Source: Paenibacillus campinasensis (lineage in GTDB: Bacteria > Bacillota > Bacilli > Paenibacillales > Paenibacillaceae). From it: a stretch of DNA of 64,000 nucleotides. Below, piece by piece: positions 26,460 to 35,696 of this stretch (positions are counted from its first letter, which is position 1; every line of letters starts with the position of its first letter). The notes below the pieces were generated by a model. That model saw only the letters and a program-made list of their open reading frames with translations. It was not told the origin of the DNA and searched no databases. The position numbers and the translations under genes were made by a program. The stretch is taken from positions 85,280 to 149,279 of the forward strand of contig NZ_NPBY01000013.1 of NCBI RefSeq assembly GCF_002272015.1, read 5' to 3'.

Positions 26460-27551
26460 GTGGCATATGAAGCATTGAAGCAAGAGGTGGAGCAGCAGCT
26501 CATCAATAAAGTGAACTCGGATCCCAGTCTGCATAATGTCTATCTGCTGGTCCATTCGGATCGGCTGAACATTCATTGGCCGATGGCAGCAGGGAGCACG
26601 GACGGGGTGGCAGCCACGCCCGATCAGCCATTCCACACCGCAAGCGTAGGCAAAACCTTCACTTCGGTCATCCTGACCCAGCTGGTCGAGAGCGGGCTAG
26701 CCCGGTTTGACGATCCGATTGCGAAGTATTTGCCACCGGAACTGATTCAAGGCATGCATATTTACAAAGGCAAAGACTATTCACAGGATATTCAGATCAA
26801 GCACTTATTGAGCAACACTTCGGGACTGCCGGATTTTTTCGAGGAAAAGCCGAAGCATCGACCTTCCATGTTACAGGAGGTGCTGGACGATCCGCAGCGG
26901 TTCTGGACGCCCCGGGATACGGTGGAATGGTCCAAGGAGCATCTTCGGCCTCATTTTCCACCCGGCAAAAAAGTGTACTATACCGACACGGGCTACAATC
27001 TGCTGGGGATGGTCATTGAGTCCATCACCGGGTCCTCCTATGAGGAGGTGCTGCATGAGCGCATTTTCAGGCCGCTTCAGATGAATCACTCCTACCTGTC
27101 CCAATTCTCTCTCCCTGCAGTGCAAAGCGCAGCCCCGACCGCGCATTTGTACCTGGACCATATCAAGATCGAGGTGGATCAATATCGCAGTCTCAGCAGC
27201 TTTTATTCCGGTGGCCAAACCGTGTGCACCTTAGCGGATTTACTGATTTTCATGAAAGCGCTCGTTAAAGGTCAATTGGTGAGAAAGGAAAGCCTGCGTG
27301 TGATGCAGACATGGCGACCGCTTCAGATGGGGCTTCGGTACGGCTACGGCCTCATGCAGCTGCGCTTCCTTCCATTCACATCCAAATACACGGTGTGGGG
27401 GGGCCTCGGCGCCAGTGGGGCTTTTATGCTGTACGTGCCAGCTATGGACGTTTATCTTGCTGGTACCTTCAATCAGACGACGTACCGCACGAAGGCGATG
27501 AATTACCTATTCTTTAACGTGCTGCGCAAGCTGGGGAATATCTCGAAATGA
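26460..27551 (+). CDS. Serine hydrolase of the class C beta-lactamase/DD-peptidase fold
   Basis: A protein of about 363 residues without signal peptide or membrane segment. The nucleophile motif is ASVGKTF (S-x-x-K), the second motif YTDTGYNLLG corresponds to Y-x-N, and a late glycine-rich strand (VWGGLGASGAFML) replaces the K-T-G box. The family includes esterases, D-peptidases and beta-lactamases; the cytoplasmic location argues for an esterase-like role over peptidoglycan work. GTG at 26460 has AAGGGGG at ideal spacing, so it is preferred to the in-frame ATG at 26439. Its neighbour TetR regulator suggests induction by a small molecule. Confidence 0.85.
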   Translation: MAYEALKQEVEQQLINKVNSDPSLHNVYLLVHSDRLNIHWPMAAGSTDGVAATPDQPFHTASVGKTFTSVILTQLVESGLARFDDPIAKYLPPELIQGMHIYKGKDYSQDIQIKHLLSNTSGLPDFFEEKPKHRPSMLQEVLDDPQRFWTPRDTVEWSKEHLRPHFPPGKKVYYTDTGYNLLGMVIESITGSSYEEVLHERIFRPLQMNHSYLSQFSLPAVQSAAPTAHLYLDHIKIEVDQYRSLSSFYSGGQTVCTLADLLIFMKALVKGQLVRKESLRVMQTWRPLQMGLRYGYGLMQLRFLPFTSKYTVWGGLGASGAFMLYVPAMDVYLAGTFNQTTYRTKAMNYLFFNVLRKLGNISK

Positions 27552-27613
27552 ATTAGGCCATTCACGGGAGGCTTTCGGGACGGCTTCGGAGCCAGCAATA
27601 CCAGCGGGCCGAA

Positions 27614-27635
27614 GCGGGGGAGGATGTTCCCCCGC
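27614..27635. other. GC-rich hairpin between convergent genes
   Basis: GCGGGGG (27614-27620) and CCCCCGC (27629-27635) form a strong stem with an 8-base loop. It has no T-tract on either strand, so it is at best a weak bidirectional end for the serine hydrolase and the DUF4832 gene. Confidence 0.4.
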
Positions 27636-27690
27636 CCGAATGCCGCTCGTTGAACGCGTAAGTATCGATATATTTCTTGGTTGTTGTTAA

Positions 27691-29676
27691 TTATGGCTTG
27701 GTCCATGTACCCAGCTTGTAAGTGCCATCTGAAAGCCGGTTCGTATTGGCGAAATCAACACCGGGCTGATTCGTTGTCGGATCAATAATGGCGATGGCCA
27801 AATCATAAGTGCCGCTTGGCAGCGCAGCGGTTGAGAGGGAGCCGGTGATCGTATGCAGTCCGGTTCTCCAAGTCGTTAAATCGGCTGATACGGTCTGGCG
27901 GGCCACAATGGCGTTGCCGCTGCGCAGCTGAATTTCGACAGGCCAGTTGAACGGGAAGTGCTGTACGCCCTTATTCTCTACAACGACCGATACGTCCAGT
28001 GAGCTTCCGTTACTCTGCTGCGGATATGAGGCCTTGTTCAGCACAAAGTGGTAGCCCATCCGCTTCTTGAGCTGATCGATGTTGTCCTGCAGCGGATTTC
28101 CGAGCGCCAGGGAAGCCGGAGAATTCGGCCCCAGCCAGCTCGGCTTGCTCAGCTCGGTCTGGCGAAGGGTCTCGCTAAAGCCGCTGCCCGAGGTAAGCGC
28201 AGCGTTCATCCCATAGGCGCCGCCGTAAAATTCGCCTGCGGAAATGCGGATGTCCCAGAAGTTCGCATGATCCGGCTGCCGCTGGCCGATATCATCCCAG
28301 TAACCGTTCTGGGTGCCCGTATACCATCCCCATTCCGAGTCGAAGCTCGGCTGATCTCCGAACACATCATTGAACATGCCGAGAATCAACCCTTTGTTGT
28401 TGTTCTTGGCCAGCTCCACACTTCTTCTGATCAACACCTGCGTATGTGACTCCTGGTCGGCAAAAGCATCAATGTAATGCTGGATGTACTGATTGGAAAT
28501 TTCGTTCGGCGGAAATACGCCTGTATAATTGCGCTCACCATTCGGTCCGACGTACGGCCATGTGTGGAATTCCGCCCAATGACCGAGCGAACCGATCTGG
28601 ACAAACGCGATCGGGCTGTCAGGTCGGTTATAATGCTCCGCAATCGCCTCAATCGCAAGCTTGTGCCTTGCAATCAAATAGTCAGAGCTGTAGTTCGGGG
28701 AGAATCCCATATTGTTGCCGGCTCCCATTCCTCCGGTCTCATCGTGATAGGCCGTGCCCGGTGATTGTCCTAGACGGATCATATCATTATAGAGCCAGTC
28801 GGGAATATCCTGGTGCGGCACTCCGGAAGGGCTGTCCATAATAAAGCGCAGGACGACTTTAACTCCCTGGCTGTGCCAATAGTCGAAATGATTGGCCGTC
28901 TCGATGGCATTAAAATCATATTGGCCCTTCACGGGTTCAAGCTGTTTCCAGGTGACACCGGCATAAACGAGACGGTGATCCTGAGGATAGTTCCTGAATT
29001 TGGCGGATGGTGCCCAGCCCTTAAACGGATTGTTAAGCGGATCGTCGAGCTCGGTCGGGTAGAATTCAATCATTGGAGCTCCTGTCCCCCCTTCATTTAG
29101 GGTATAGGATGGCAGCGGCTGGCTCTGGGCCGGCAAGCGATGAATATCCGAATTGTTGTCCAGGTACCCTATGCTCACGCTGCTGCCAGCGGTCAGCCCA
29201 AGCGTAGACAGTGGAATGGCTGCCTCAATCACGGATGAAGTACGAGCGATAGCGGAAGAGGGGAGGGATAATTCCAGCGTCCACTCCCAGCTGCTTCCAT
29301 TGCCGGCATAGCGGTACAGGGAGTTGTTCTCCAGAAGCCATTCGATGCCGGTTGCTCCCCATCCGAATGCTTGATATCCGGTCGAAGCATCTCTGTCCGT
29401 GTTCAGCCAGAAGCTGCCTATCACGGTGCTCAGGTTGCTCCCTTCGACAAGTAAATACAGATTCGTGTCATCATGCGTTGCCTTTAATCCCCTTGCATTT
29501 CCGGAGTTGACCGCAATGGCCGGCACCTCCTCCCAATCCGCCGGGTTTCCGTCTACGATGATCGGGGCCGCCGCTGCGGTGGACGTCAATAGAGACGAAG
29601 GGAAGAACGGGAACAGAAGTGCCAGTATCATGACAACCAACAGCGACATTTTCATAGATTTCCTCTGTGCGATCAT
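27691..29676 (-). CDS. Secreted DUF4832 glycoside-hydrolase-like protein with CBM9/DOMON-like domain
   Basis: A protein of about 661 residues. Signal peptide with cleavage near TAAAA; then a CBM9/DOMON-like beta domain (about 35-190, IIVDGNPADWEEVPAI, SFWLNTDRDASTGY). Next comes a GH42/GH5-like barrel (about 205-530) with LVYAGVTWKQLEPVKGQYDF and FVQIGSLGHWAEFHTWP, whose Glu is the likely catalytic acid/base. A C-terminal Ig-like DUF4832 module follows. The start at 29676 has AGGAGG six bases upstream; the in-frame codon at 29691 does not. It is secreted, not anchored, and lies beside a LacI regulator and a divergent sugar-uptake operon, implying extracellular attack on a polysaccharide. The substrate is not evident. 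Confidence 0.8.
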   Translation of the reverse strand: MIAQRKSMKMSLLVVMILALLFPFFPSSLLTSTAAAAPIIVDGNPADWEEVPAIAVNSGNARGLKATHDDTNLYLLVEGSNLSTVIGSFWLNTDRDASTGYQAFGWGATGIEWLLENNSLYRYAGNGSSWEWTLELSLPSSAIARTSSVIEAAIPLSTLGLTAGSSVSIGYLDNNSDIHRLPAQSQPLPSYTLNEGGTGAPMIEFYPTELDDPLNNPFKGWAPSAKFRNYPQDHRLVYAGVTWKQLEPVKGQYDFNAIETANHFDYWHSQGVKVVLRFIMDSPSGVPHQDIPDWLYNDMIRLGQSPGTAYHDETGGMGAGNNMGFSPNYSSDYLIARHKLAIEAIAEHYNRPDSPIAFVQIGSLGHWAEFHTWPYVGPNGERNYTGVFPPNEISNQYIQHYIDAFADQESHTQVLIRRSVELAKNNNKGLILGMFNDVFGDQPSFDSEWGWYTGTQNGYWDDIGQRQPDHANFWDIRISAGEFYGGAYGMNAALTSGSGFSETLRQTELSKPSWLGPNSPASLALGNPLQDNIDQLKKRMGYHFVLNKASYPQQSNGSSLDVSVVVENKGVQHFPFNWPVEIQLRSGNAIVARQTVSADLTTWRTGLHTITGSLSTAALPSGTYDLAIAIIDPTTNQPGVDFANTNRLSDGTYKLGTWTKP

Positions 29677-29742
29677 GTCAAACCTCCTCAATAGAAAGAT
29701 GATGTACAGCAGAATGAATCCGAATGTTCACCTCCTTTCATT

Positions 29743-29770
29743 AAAAGGAGCACCGGATCAGGTGCTTCTT
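29743..29770 (-). terminator. Terminator of the LacI gene
   Basis: Read on the minus strand, GAAGCACC (29768-29761) and GGTGCTCC (29754-29747) form an 8-bp stem with one mismatch, followed by TTTTAATG. It separates the regulator from the DUF4832 gene downstream. Just after it on the minus strand is a consensus-like AAAGGAGGTGA that has no good start codon at the right distance. Confidence 0.6.
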
Positions 29771-29819
29771 CGGGTTACCAGGCTGCGATATGCCGTCGGT
29801 TGTCCTGGAGTTATGCCTG

Positions 29820-30842
29820 CTAAGTGGAACTGCGCACGACCAGGCGTGTCGGCAATATTACCTTCTTCGGCAGCAATTGGTTTCCGTTGATCCGGTCTAA
29901 CAGATTATCGACAGCAACCATGCCAATTTCTTTAGTCGGAACATCAATTGTAGATAGCGGCGGATTGGAATACTTGGATACTTCGATATTGGAGAGCCCG
30001 ATAACCGCCACGTCATTCGGAACGGAAATGCCGCTGCTGTATAGCGCGTTCAGAGCGGCCATGGCCATTAAATCACTTCCGGCAAAAAAAGCAGTCGGGA
30101 CATTGCCGGATGTGCACAACCGATTGATGTTCTCGGTGCAGACCGCTTCATCCCACATGCAATCGATCACCCAATCGGGATTCACGGACAATCCGGCTGC
30201 ATGCATGCTGGCATAATACCCCCGGTAGCGGCGGCTGTCCTTCAGATTGCCGGTCAATCCACTCCCCCCTATATACCCGATCTGGGTATGGCCCTTCTCA
30301 ATGAGGTGGTTTACGGCAACGGAAGCCACATTGTAATGATCATAGCCGACATTATCGATATCCCCGCGTTCAGTATCAATCCCCACGATATATGGAACCT
30401 GCTTGCGTATGTACTCATAGGTCTCGCGGTTCAAGGATTCCATAAGGATCAGACCGGTGATCGGCTCATTGAACGTGCTGGAGAGAATCTGGTGATCATT
30501 CAGTTCGATCCCCGTTCGAATAAAAGCGATGCTGTACCCTCTGCTAAGCAGCCGCTCCTCCACACCGGAAAGAATCGACATGAAATAAGGATCGTTATAT
30601 TTGTCTTTGGTGACGCTTAACACGCAGCCGATTTTGATCTGTGATTTGGCCTCGGCCGGTTCCTTGGCGGAAGCTTTCCGCTTTGGCTTGGAGCTGATCT
30701 TATAGTTAAGCTGCGTAACAGCCTGCCAGACTCTCTCCTTGGTTTCTTCCGTGATTTTATATTTGGTATCATTGTTCAACACTCTGGATACAGTCGCAGT
30801 GGATACATTCGCTAACTTGGCAACATCCCGAATCGTACTCAT
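29820..30842 (-). CDS. LacI/GalR family transcriptional regulator
   Basis: A 340-residue repressor. The N-terminal HTH reads TIRDVAKLANVSTATVSRVL with the following hinge helix; the rest is a periplasmic-binding-protein fold (IKIGCVLSVTKDKYNDPYF, VGIDTERGDIDNVGYDH, TAFFAGSDLMAMAAL). The start is uncertain: ATG 30842 is conventional for the family, but TTG 30845 and GTG 30851 are nearer to the AAAAGGAG site. It diverges from the acyltransferase/oxidoreductase/ABC operon and lies beside the DUF4832 gene, both likely targets, relieved by an imported sugar. Confidence 0.9.
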   Translation of the reverse strand: MSTIRDVAKLANVSTATVSRVLNNDTKYKITEETKERVWQAVTQLNYKISSKPKRKASAKEPAEAKSQIKIGCVLSVTKDKYNDPYFMSILSGVEERLLSRGYSIAFIRTGIELNDHQILSSTFNEPITGLILMESLNRETYEYIRKQVPYIVGIDTERGDIDNVGYDHYNVASVAVNHLIEKGHTQIGYIGGSGLTGNLKDSRRYRGYYASMHAAGLSVNPDWVIDCMWDEAVCTENINRLCTSGNVPTAFFAGSDLMAMAALNALYSSGISVPNDVAVIGLSNIEVSKYSNPPLSTIDVPTKEIGMVAVDNLLDRINGNQLLPKKVILPTRLVVRSST

Positions 30843-30949
30843 CAATCGCACATTCTCCTTTTCTCAGCTACTTCAGCTACTAATGAACCCATTTTAGAGT
30901 GTATAGGAATGATTCATCATTAACAATGATAGATCCCACTTTCTCTATT

Positions 30950-30978
30950 GTTTCGTCGATGTTTCGTTTTTGTTTCGT
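30950..30978 (+). promoter_or_regulatory. Three GTTTCGT direct repeats with 11-bp period
   Basis: GTTTCGT occurs at 30950, 30961 and 30972, exactly 11 bases apart, and a variant GTTGCGT follows at 30985. They lie in the divergent region between the LacI gene and the acyltransferase operon. Same-face direct repeats of this period are typical of winged-helix response-regulator boxes rather than LacI operators. Confidence 0.5.
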
Positions 30979-30997
30979 TATATTGTTGCGTAATATA
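30979..30997 (+). promoter_or_regulatory. 19-bp inverted repeat, candidate LacI-family operator
   Basis: TATATT (30979-30984) and AATATA (30992-30997) flank GTTGCGT. The symmetry is perfect over six bases each side with a CG-containing centre. It sits in the divergent LacI/acyltransferase intergenic region, where the regulator is expected to bind. Confidence 0.4.
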
Positions 30998-31113
30998 GTT
31001 TACCAGTATTTACAAACTAAATCAACTATAACATGCTTTTGACACTGATTGTCACGATTAATTTTACATTGTTTTAATTTTTCTATTGCCAGAACAAGGG
31101 GGAGTGGGATAAC

Positions 31114-32511
31114 ATGAAGTCACTAAACAAAAATATTGTTTACGCAATATTTAACGAAACAAGTGATGTAACAAAAACATTGGGCGAGGTGAGAAATGCA
31201 ATGGCAAGCCAGTGGAATTTTCATCAATGTGTGTCCCACTGCAAGTTTGATAACCTGCCTGAAGGGCTGGAGGCGAAGTATGACAGCTATGCACCTGATG
31301 ACAGCGGCGTCGATCTCATTTCACAGGCATTTCTGTCTGAAACCTTTGATCGCTATCAGGTTCCCGGGGAGACCCGGCAACGGATTGTGGAGGGGATCGA
31401 GGAGATTGAACAGGATCCGGTTTTGCTGCATTTTACTAAATTTTTGGTGAAGGATTTGTGTTCTGCCCGCGAGCGCTGTGATGAAACGCACTATACGAAT
31501 ATGAAGCCGGGATGTATGCAGCGGCATGGAGCTTTGTATTCATTTCTGCTGCTCCTCGCCTGTGTGGTTCCTTCCATGAATCGGCTGCGGCAGCGGTCCA
31601 TCCCCGAAGAGCATTATGCAGCGATTCCGCATACGTTTCTACAACCGCAGTTGGACAAAATGGCGCTTCACGGTGACCCTTCGGTTCATGATTTTCCATG
31701 GGTTATGAATTTCTATACCTGCTCGATCTTTCTGTTTGACCGGTTCTACTTCATTCCCTACCGATTCGGAGATCCGTTTACGATGTTTCGCCATAAGGAA
31801 ACAGGAGAAGTCATTGCGCTCAGGCATGCGGGAGAAGAGTTCCGAAGCGACGGGCAAAGGAACGGAATTAATGATGTGTTTGACCAGAAGGGCAGCTTCA
31901 TAACGGAATGGCACGAGAACGCCGAGTTTATCATGGCCAACCGAATCAACCCGATGGGGTTCGTTGAACGAGATACGACAACGATCTTCAAGAAGGAATG
32001 GGCGCCGGCGCTACGGCAAGGCGATACGCTGCTTGCCCTTCACATCCCCTCCGGGCCCGGATATACGCCGGAGCGTCTGAGGAACTCCATGCGCCAGGCC
32101 ATCGAATTTTATGGCAAGTATTTCCCCGAGCTGCCGATCACAGGGTTCTGGAGCGCAAGCTGGCTGTATGATACCCGCCTGTCGCTCTTTCTGGACAGCA
32201 AACATAGCAACATCGTTCTGGTTCAACGCCAGCTGTACAATTATCCCACATTTGAAGGCGACGGCATGCTGCGCTACGAACTTTTCGGAGACCGGACGGC
32301 AGATCCGGACCGAAATCCCGGCGAATATGCAACCTCGCTGCAACAAGCAGCCGCAGCGTACATGGTTCGCGGGGCCCGCTTCAACACACTAAGCATGATT
32401 GTGCTCAAGGAAGACATCGAACGGATTGGCGCCATGCCGTACATCACGGAAGCGGACATCGAGTTGTTCCTTAAAACCGTGGACAGTCATTTACATACAG
32501 GAGGTCATTGA
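31114..32511 (+). CDS. Acyltransferase-domain protein (NAT_N plus GNAT-like C-terminal)
   Basis: A 465-residue soluble protein. The first half is helical and resembles the N-acyltransferase N-terminal domain (NAT_N); the C-terminal part (about 305-450) has the GNAT_C-like pattern LLALHIPSGPGYTPERLRNS, TGFWSASWLYDTRLSLFL and SNIVLVQRQLYNYP. Proteins of this architecture, formerly DUF5596, are found near glycan-degradation genes; no reaction is established to my knowledge. It is first in the operon, with the next start two bases after its stop and its ribosome site inside this gene. The family call rests on recognised motifs rather than a search. Confidence 0.65.
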   Translation: MKSLNKNIVYAIFNETSDVTKTLGEVRNAMASQWNFHQCVSHCKFDNLPEGLEAKYDSYAPDDSGVDLISQAFLSETFDRYQVPGETRQRIVEGIEEIEQDPVLLHFTKFLVKDLCSARERCDETHYTNMKPGCMQRHGALYSFLLLLACVVPSMNRLRQRSIPEEHYAAIPHTFLQPQLDKMALHGDPSVHDFPWVMNFYTCSIFLFDRFYFIPYRFGDPFTMFRHKETGEVIALRHAGEEFRSDGQRNGINDVFDQKGSFITEWHENAEFIMANRINPMGFVERDTTTIFKKEWAPALRQGDTLLALHIPSGPGYTPERLRNSMRQAIEFYGKYFPELPITGFWSASWLYDTRLSLFLDSKHSNIVLVQRQLYNYPTFEGDGMLRYELFGDRTADPDRNPGEYATSLQQAAAAYMVRGARFNTLSMIVLKEDIERIGAMPYITEADIELFLKTVDSHLHTGGH

Positions 32512-32512
32512 T

Positions 32513-33772
32513 TTGAAACTAGCGTTAATCGGGGCAGGACAGCGAGGCATGATCTACTCAAGACATGCGTACCAAAGCGCGGATATTGTGGCGGTTGTAG
32601 AGCCGGACGATATCAGAAGGAAGGCGGCAGCGGATGAGTTCCATATCCCGCCGGAGAGACAATTTGTCACTGTTGAAGCGTTCTATGCCTTAGGCAAAAT
32701 ATGCGATGCGGTTATCATTTCATCCATGGACCGGGATCACTATAAGCAGACGATGGCCGCGCTTGAGCTAGGCTATGACATTTTGCTGGAGAAGCCCATA
32801 TCGCCAAGCCCTGAAGAATGCCTCAAGATTCAAGAGAAGGCGGATGAAAAAGGCCGCAAGGTGATTGTCTGCCATGTGCTCAGGTATACGAATTTTTTTG
32901 CAGAGATCAAGAAAATCATCGACAGTCAGCAACTCGGTAAAGTCATCACCATCCAGCATAACGAAAATATTGGCAATTTCCATATGGCGCACTCTTTCGT
33001 CAGAGGAAATTGGAGAAGAAGCGATCTGGCCAGCCCGATCATCATGCAGAAGTCATGTCACGATATGGATATTCTATCCTGGCTGGTGGACAGCGGAGCC
33101 AAACGGATCTCATCCTACGGCGGTCTTGCCTACTTCAAGGAGGAGAATGCTCCGGCCGGCAGCGCCGAACGCTGCCTGGACTGCAAGGTCGCCGCAGATT
33201 GCAGGTTTGATGCCAGGAAGGCTTATCTGCCGGTGCGAGGACAATGGCCGGCAGCCGCGGTTGCGGCGGATCAATCGGAAGAAGGGCTGCTTAAGGCGCT
33301 AGAGACCGGGCCTTACGGACGCTGCGTGTATAAGCTCGACAATGATGTGTGTGATCATCAGGTCACGTTGATCGAGTTCAAGAACGGGGTCACGGCCACC
33401 TTCAATTTAAGCGGATTTACGAACAAAATGTACCGAACCCTTAAAATTATGTGCGAACACGGGGAGATCCGGGGAGATGACAGCTTGAATGTGATCGAGG
33501 TTACCCGGTTCAACTCCAACATGGTGGAGGCCGGCAAGCAAACGGTCATTCGGCCGGCCGTGATGAGCGGCGGGCATAACGGTGGAGATACGGGGCTGAT
33601 GAATGATTTTCTGAACAATTTACAGAATCCTGATTTCAACAGCCGATCCTCGATCGACAGGTCCGTCGAAAGCCATATGATGGCTTATGCGGCGGAAGAG
33701 GCGAGAATGACCGGGACCATCATTGATATGGACGAGCTCAGGGAGAGACTAAAGCATAATGCCACAGCCTAA
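32513..33772 (+). CDS. Gfo/Idh/MocA family NAD(P)-dependent oxidoreductase
   Basis: A 419-residue enzyme starting at TTG 32513, eight bases after AGGAGG. The N-terminal Rossmann motif is LALIGAGQRG, followed by the family motif LLEKPISPSPEECL with catalytic-region Lys, and the second-domain beta sheet. ERCLDCKVAADCRF and the later Cys-rich stretch are typical of the branch that oxidises or isomerises sugars or inositols. In-operon position between an acyltransferase-like protein and ABC permeases suggests it acts on an imported sugar. Confidence 0.92.
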   Translation: MKLALIGAGQRGMIYSRHAYQSADIVAVVEPDDIRRKAAADEFHIPPERQFVTVEAFYALGKICDAVIISSMDRDHYKQTMAALELGYDILLEKPISPSPEECLKIQEKADEKGRKVIVCHVLRYTNFFAEIKKIIDSQQLGKVITIQHNENIGNFHMAHSFVRGNWRRSDLASPIIMQKSCHDMDILSWLVDSGAKRISSYGGLAYFKEENAPAGSAERCLDCKVAADCRFDARKAYLPVRGQWPAAAVAADQSEEGLLKALETGPYGRCVYKLDNDVCDHQVTLIEFKNGVTATFNLSGFTNKMYRTLKIMCEHGEIRGDDSLNVIEVTRFNSNMVEAGKQTVIRPAVMSGGHNGGDTGLMNDFLNNLQNPDFNSRSSIDRSVESHMMAYAAEEARMTGTIIDMDELRERLKHNATA

Positions 33773-33809
33773 TCGTTAAATCACAATGCAAAGCAAAGGT
33801 CGTGATGGA

Positions 33810-34727
33810 ATGAGCAAGGGATTTATATATGAAATCAAAAAACATAGAATTCTGTATCTGATGTGCGTGCCGGCTCTGATCGTACTGATGATGTTCTCTT
33901 ACATTCCTTTTGCCGGTGTATGGATGGCATTCACCGATTTTAATGTTGTTGACGGGATCTTCGGCAGCAAGTTTGTCGGTCTGGACAATTTCCAGTACTT
34001 TTTCTCAAAGCACAGCATGGGCTGGAAGGTGACTTATAACACGCTGTATATTAACTTTTTTGGACTCATATTAGGGATCGTTGTCCCGGTCAGCATCGCC
34101 GTCCTGATCCATGAAATCCGACACAAAACCTATAAAAAGCTGGCCCAGAGCATGATGTTCTTTCCGTATTTCATCTCGTGGGTCGTCGTTGGGGCGATTC
34201 TGTACGGCATCTTCTCCACCGATGTGGGGATTGCCAACAATATCCTGAACTTCTTCGGGCTTGAGCCGATCCGGTGGTACTCGGAGCCGAAGTATTGGAA
34301 ATGGATTATTATTCTGTCGAGCGTCTGGAAATGGAGCGGATACAGTTCCATTATCTATTTGGCGGCGATGTCCAATTTTGACGGGAGTTTATATGAGGCG
34401 GCAAAGGTCGATGGCGCAAGCAAGCTGCAGCGGATCCTGCATTTGACCGTACCGATGCTGAAGCCGACCATCATCGTGCTCAGTTTGCTTAGCGTCGGTA
34501 GGATCTTCTACGGCGACTTCGGGATGGTTTACGGTATTGTTGGCAACAATCCGGTTCTGGCGGAAGAGGTAACCGTTATCGACACCTATGTCTATCAATC
34601 GATGCGCACGCTCGGTTTCTCCTATTCGACGGCAATCGGGCTGTTCCAGTCTTTGATGGGATTGATTCTGATCACGGCAGCTAACAAGGCGGCCAAGAAA
34701 ATAAATGACGGAGAGGGTCTATTTTAG
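33810..34727 (+). CDS. Sugar ABC transporter permease, LplB/YteP-like
   Basis: A 305-residue inner-membrane permease with six predicted helices and the EAA loop YEAAKVDGASKLQRILHLTVP near residues 195-215. The N-terminus (IKKHRILYLMCVPALIVLMMF) and the YIPFAGVWMAFTDFN loop are characteristic of the LplB/YteP group that moves oligosaccharides or uronides. ATG 33810 has AAAGG ten bases upstream and is preferred to 33786. Its stop abuts the start of the second permease. Confidence 0.92.
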   Translation: MSKGFIYEIKKHRILYLMCVPALIVLMMFSYIPFAGVWMAFTDFNVVDGIFGSKFVGLDNFQYFFSKHSMGWKVTYNTLYINFFGLILGIVVPVSIAVLIHEIRHKTYKKLAQSMMFFPYFISWVVVGAILYGIFSTDVGIANNILNFFGLEPIRWYSEPKYWKWIIILSSVWKWSGYSSIIYLAAMSNFDGSLYEAAKVDGASKLQRILHLTVPMLKPTIIVLSLLSVGRIFYGDFGMVYGIVGNNPVLAEEVTVIDTYVYQSMRTLGFSYSTAIGLFQSLMGLILITAANKAAKKINDGEGLF

Positions 34728-35624
34728 ATGATGGGAAAGAACGGGTTGCTTGGCGATAAACTGGTCCATGTTGTTGCTTATGGTTTTATCGGCTTATTTG
34801 CCCTTGCTTGTCTATATCCGCTGGTGCTGACTCTAAGCGTATCCTTCTCCTCGGAGCAGGCGATTGCAAGAAACGGGTATTCGATTGTCCCTCTTAGCCC
34901 GACCCTGGATACGTATAAATATATTTTTGTAAACAGCGGGATGAAAATACTGAAATCCTACGGCGTCACTATCTTCGTAACCGCTGTAGGCACGATAGGC
35001 GCTTTGCTGATCACGAGCCTGATTGCCTTTTCCCTATCGATCAAAAAGCTGAAGTACCGCAACGTGCTCGCGTTTATCTGCAATTTCACCATCATATTCT
35101 CGGCCGGACTGATCCCGTGGTACATGGTCAGCGTTAACTATTACGGATTGAAAGACAGCATTCTTGCTCTGATTCTTCCTTCGATTTTTAATGTGTGGAG
35201 CATGTTTCTGATGCGCACGTATTTCGGGAGCATCTCGACCTCGCTCTATGAAGCGGCCGAGATGGACGGGGCCAATTATTTCAAGATTTACATGACGATT
35301 GCCCTTCCATTAAGCAAAACCGCGCTGCTAACGGTCGGATTGATGTATGCGCTGCAATACTGGAATGACTGGTGGCATGCGCTGATCTTCATTCAGGACC
35401 AAGATTTATATCCGCTGCAATATTACCTCTACAATATTCTATCCAATGTCAATGCAATCAGCTCCGGGCGCATTCCGTCAGGGGCCTCGGGCAACATCAC
35501 GCTGCCTGCGGAAACCGTGAAGATGGCGATTACGGTAATAACGATCGGACCGATCATCTTCCTGTACCCTTACATTCAAAAATACTTCGTGCATGGGATT
35601 ATGGCCGGCGCGGTCAAGGAGTAG
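34728..35624 (+). CDS. Sugar ABC transporter permease, LplC/YtcP-like
   Basis: A 298-residue permease with six membrane segments and EAA loop YEAAEMDGANYFKIYMTIALP. The N-terminal DKLVHVVAYGFIGLFALACLYP and the long periplasmic loop with SGRIPSG and ending GAVKE are features of LplC/YtcP partners. It starts directly after the first permease and precedes the binding protein. No ATPase gene is present, as usual for this class, which shares an MsmX-type ATPase. Confidence 0.93.
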   Translation: MMGKNGLLGDKLVHVVAYGFIGLFALACLYPLVLTLSVSFSSEQAIARNGYSIVPLSPTLDTYKYIFVNSGMKILKSYGVTIFVTAVGTIGALLITSLIAFSLSIKKLKYRNVLAFICNFTIIFSAGLIPWYMVSVNYYGLKDSILALILPSIFNVWSMFLMRTYFGSISTSLYEAAEMDGANYFKIYMTIALPLSKTALLTVGLMYALQYWNDWWHALIFIQDQDLYPLQYYLYNILSNVNAISSGRIPSGASGNITLPAETVKMAITVITIGPIIFLYPYIQKYFVHGIMAGAVKE

Positions 35625-35696
35625 TTGTCCACTTGGTTACTGGCCGATCACGGCTTTTAACATAAGAGTAAGCATTTTTATGAGGGAGGGTCTTTC

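Noticed and set aside
30950..30997. Short regularly spaced repeats considered as a CRISPR array
   Set aside because: Repeat units are 7 bases with 4-base gaps; far too short, with no cas genes. Kept as a regulatory candidate.
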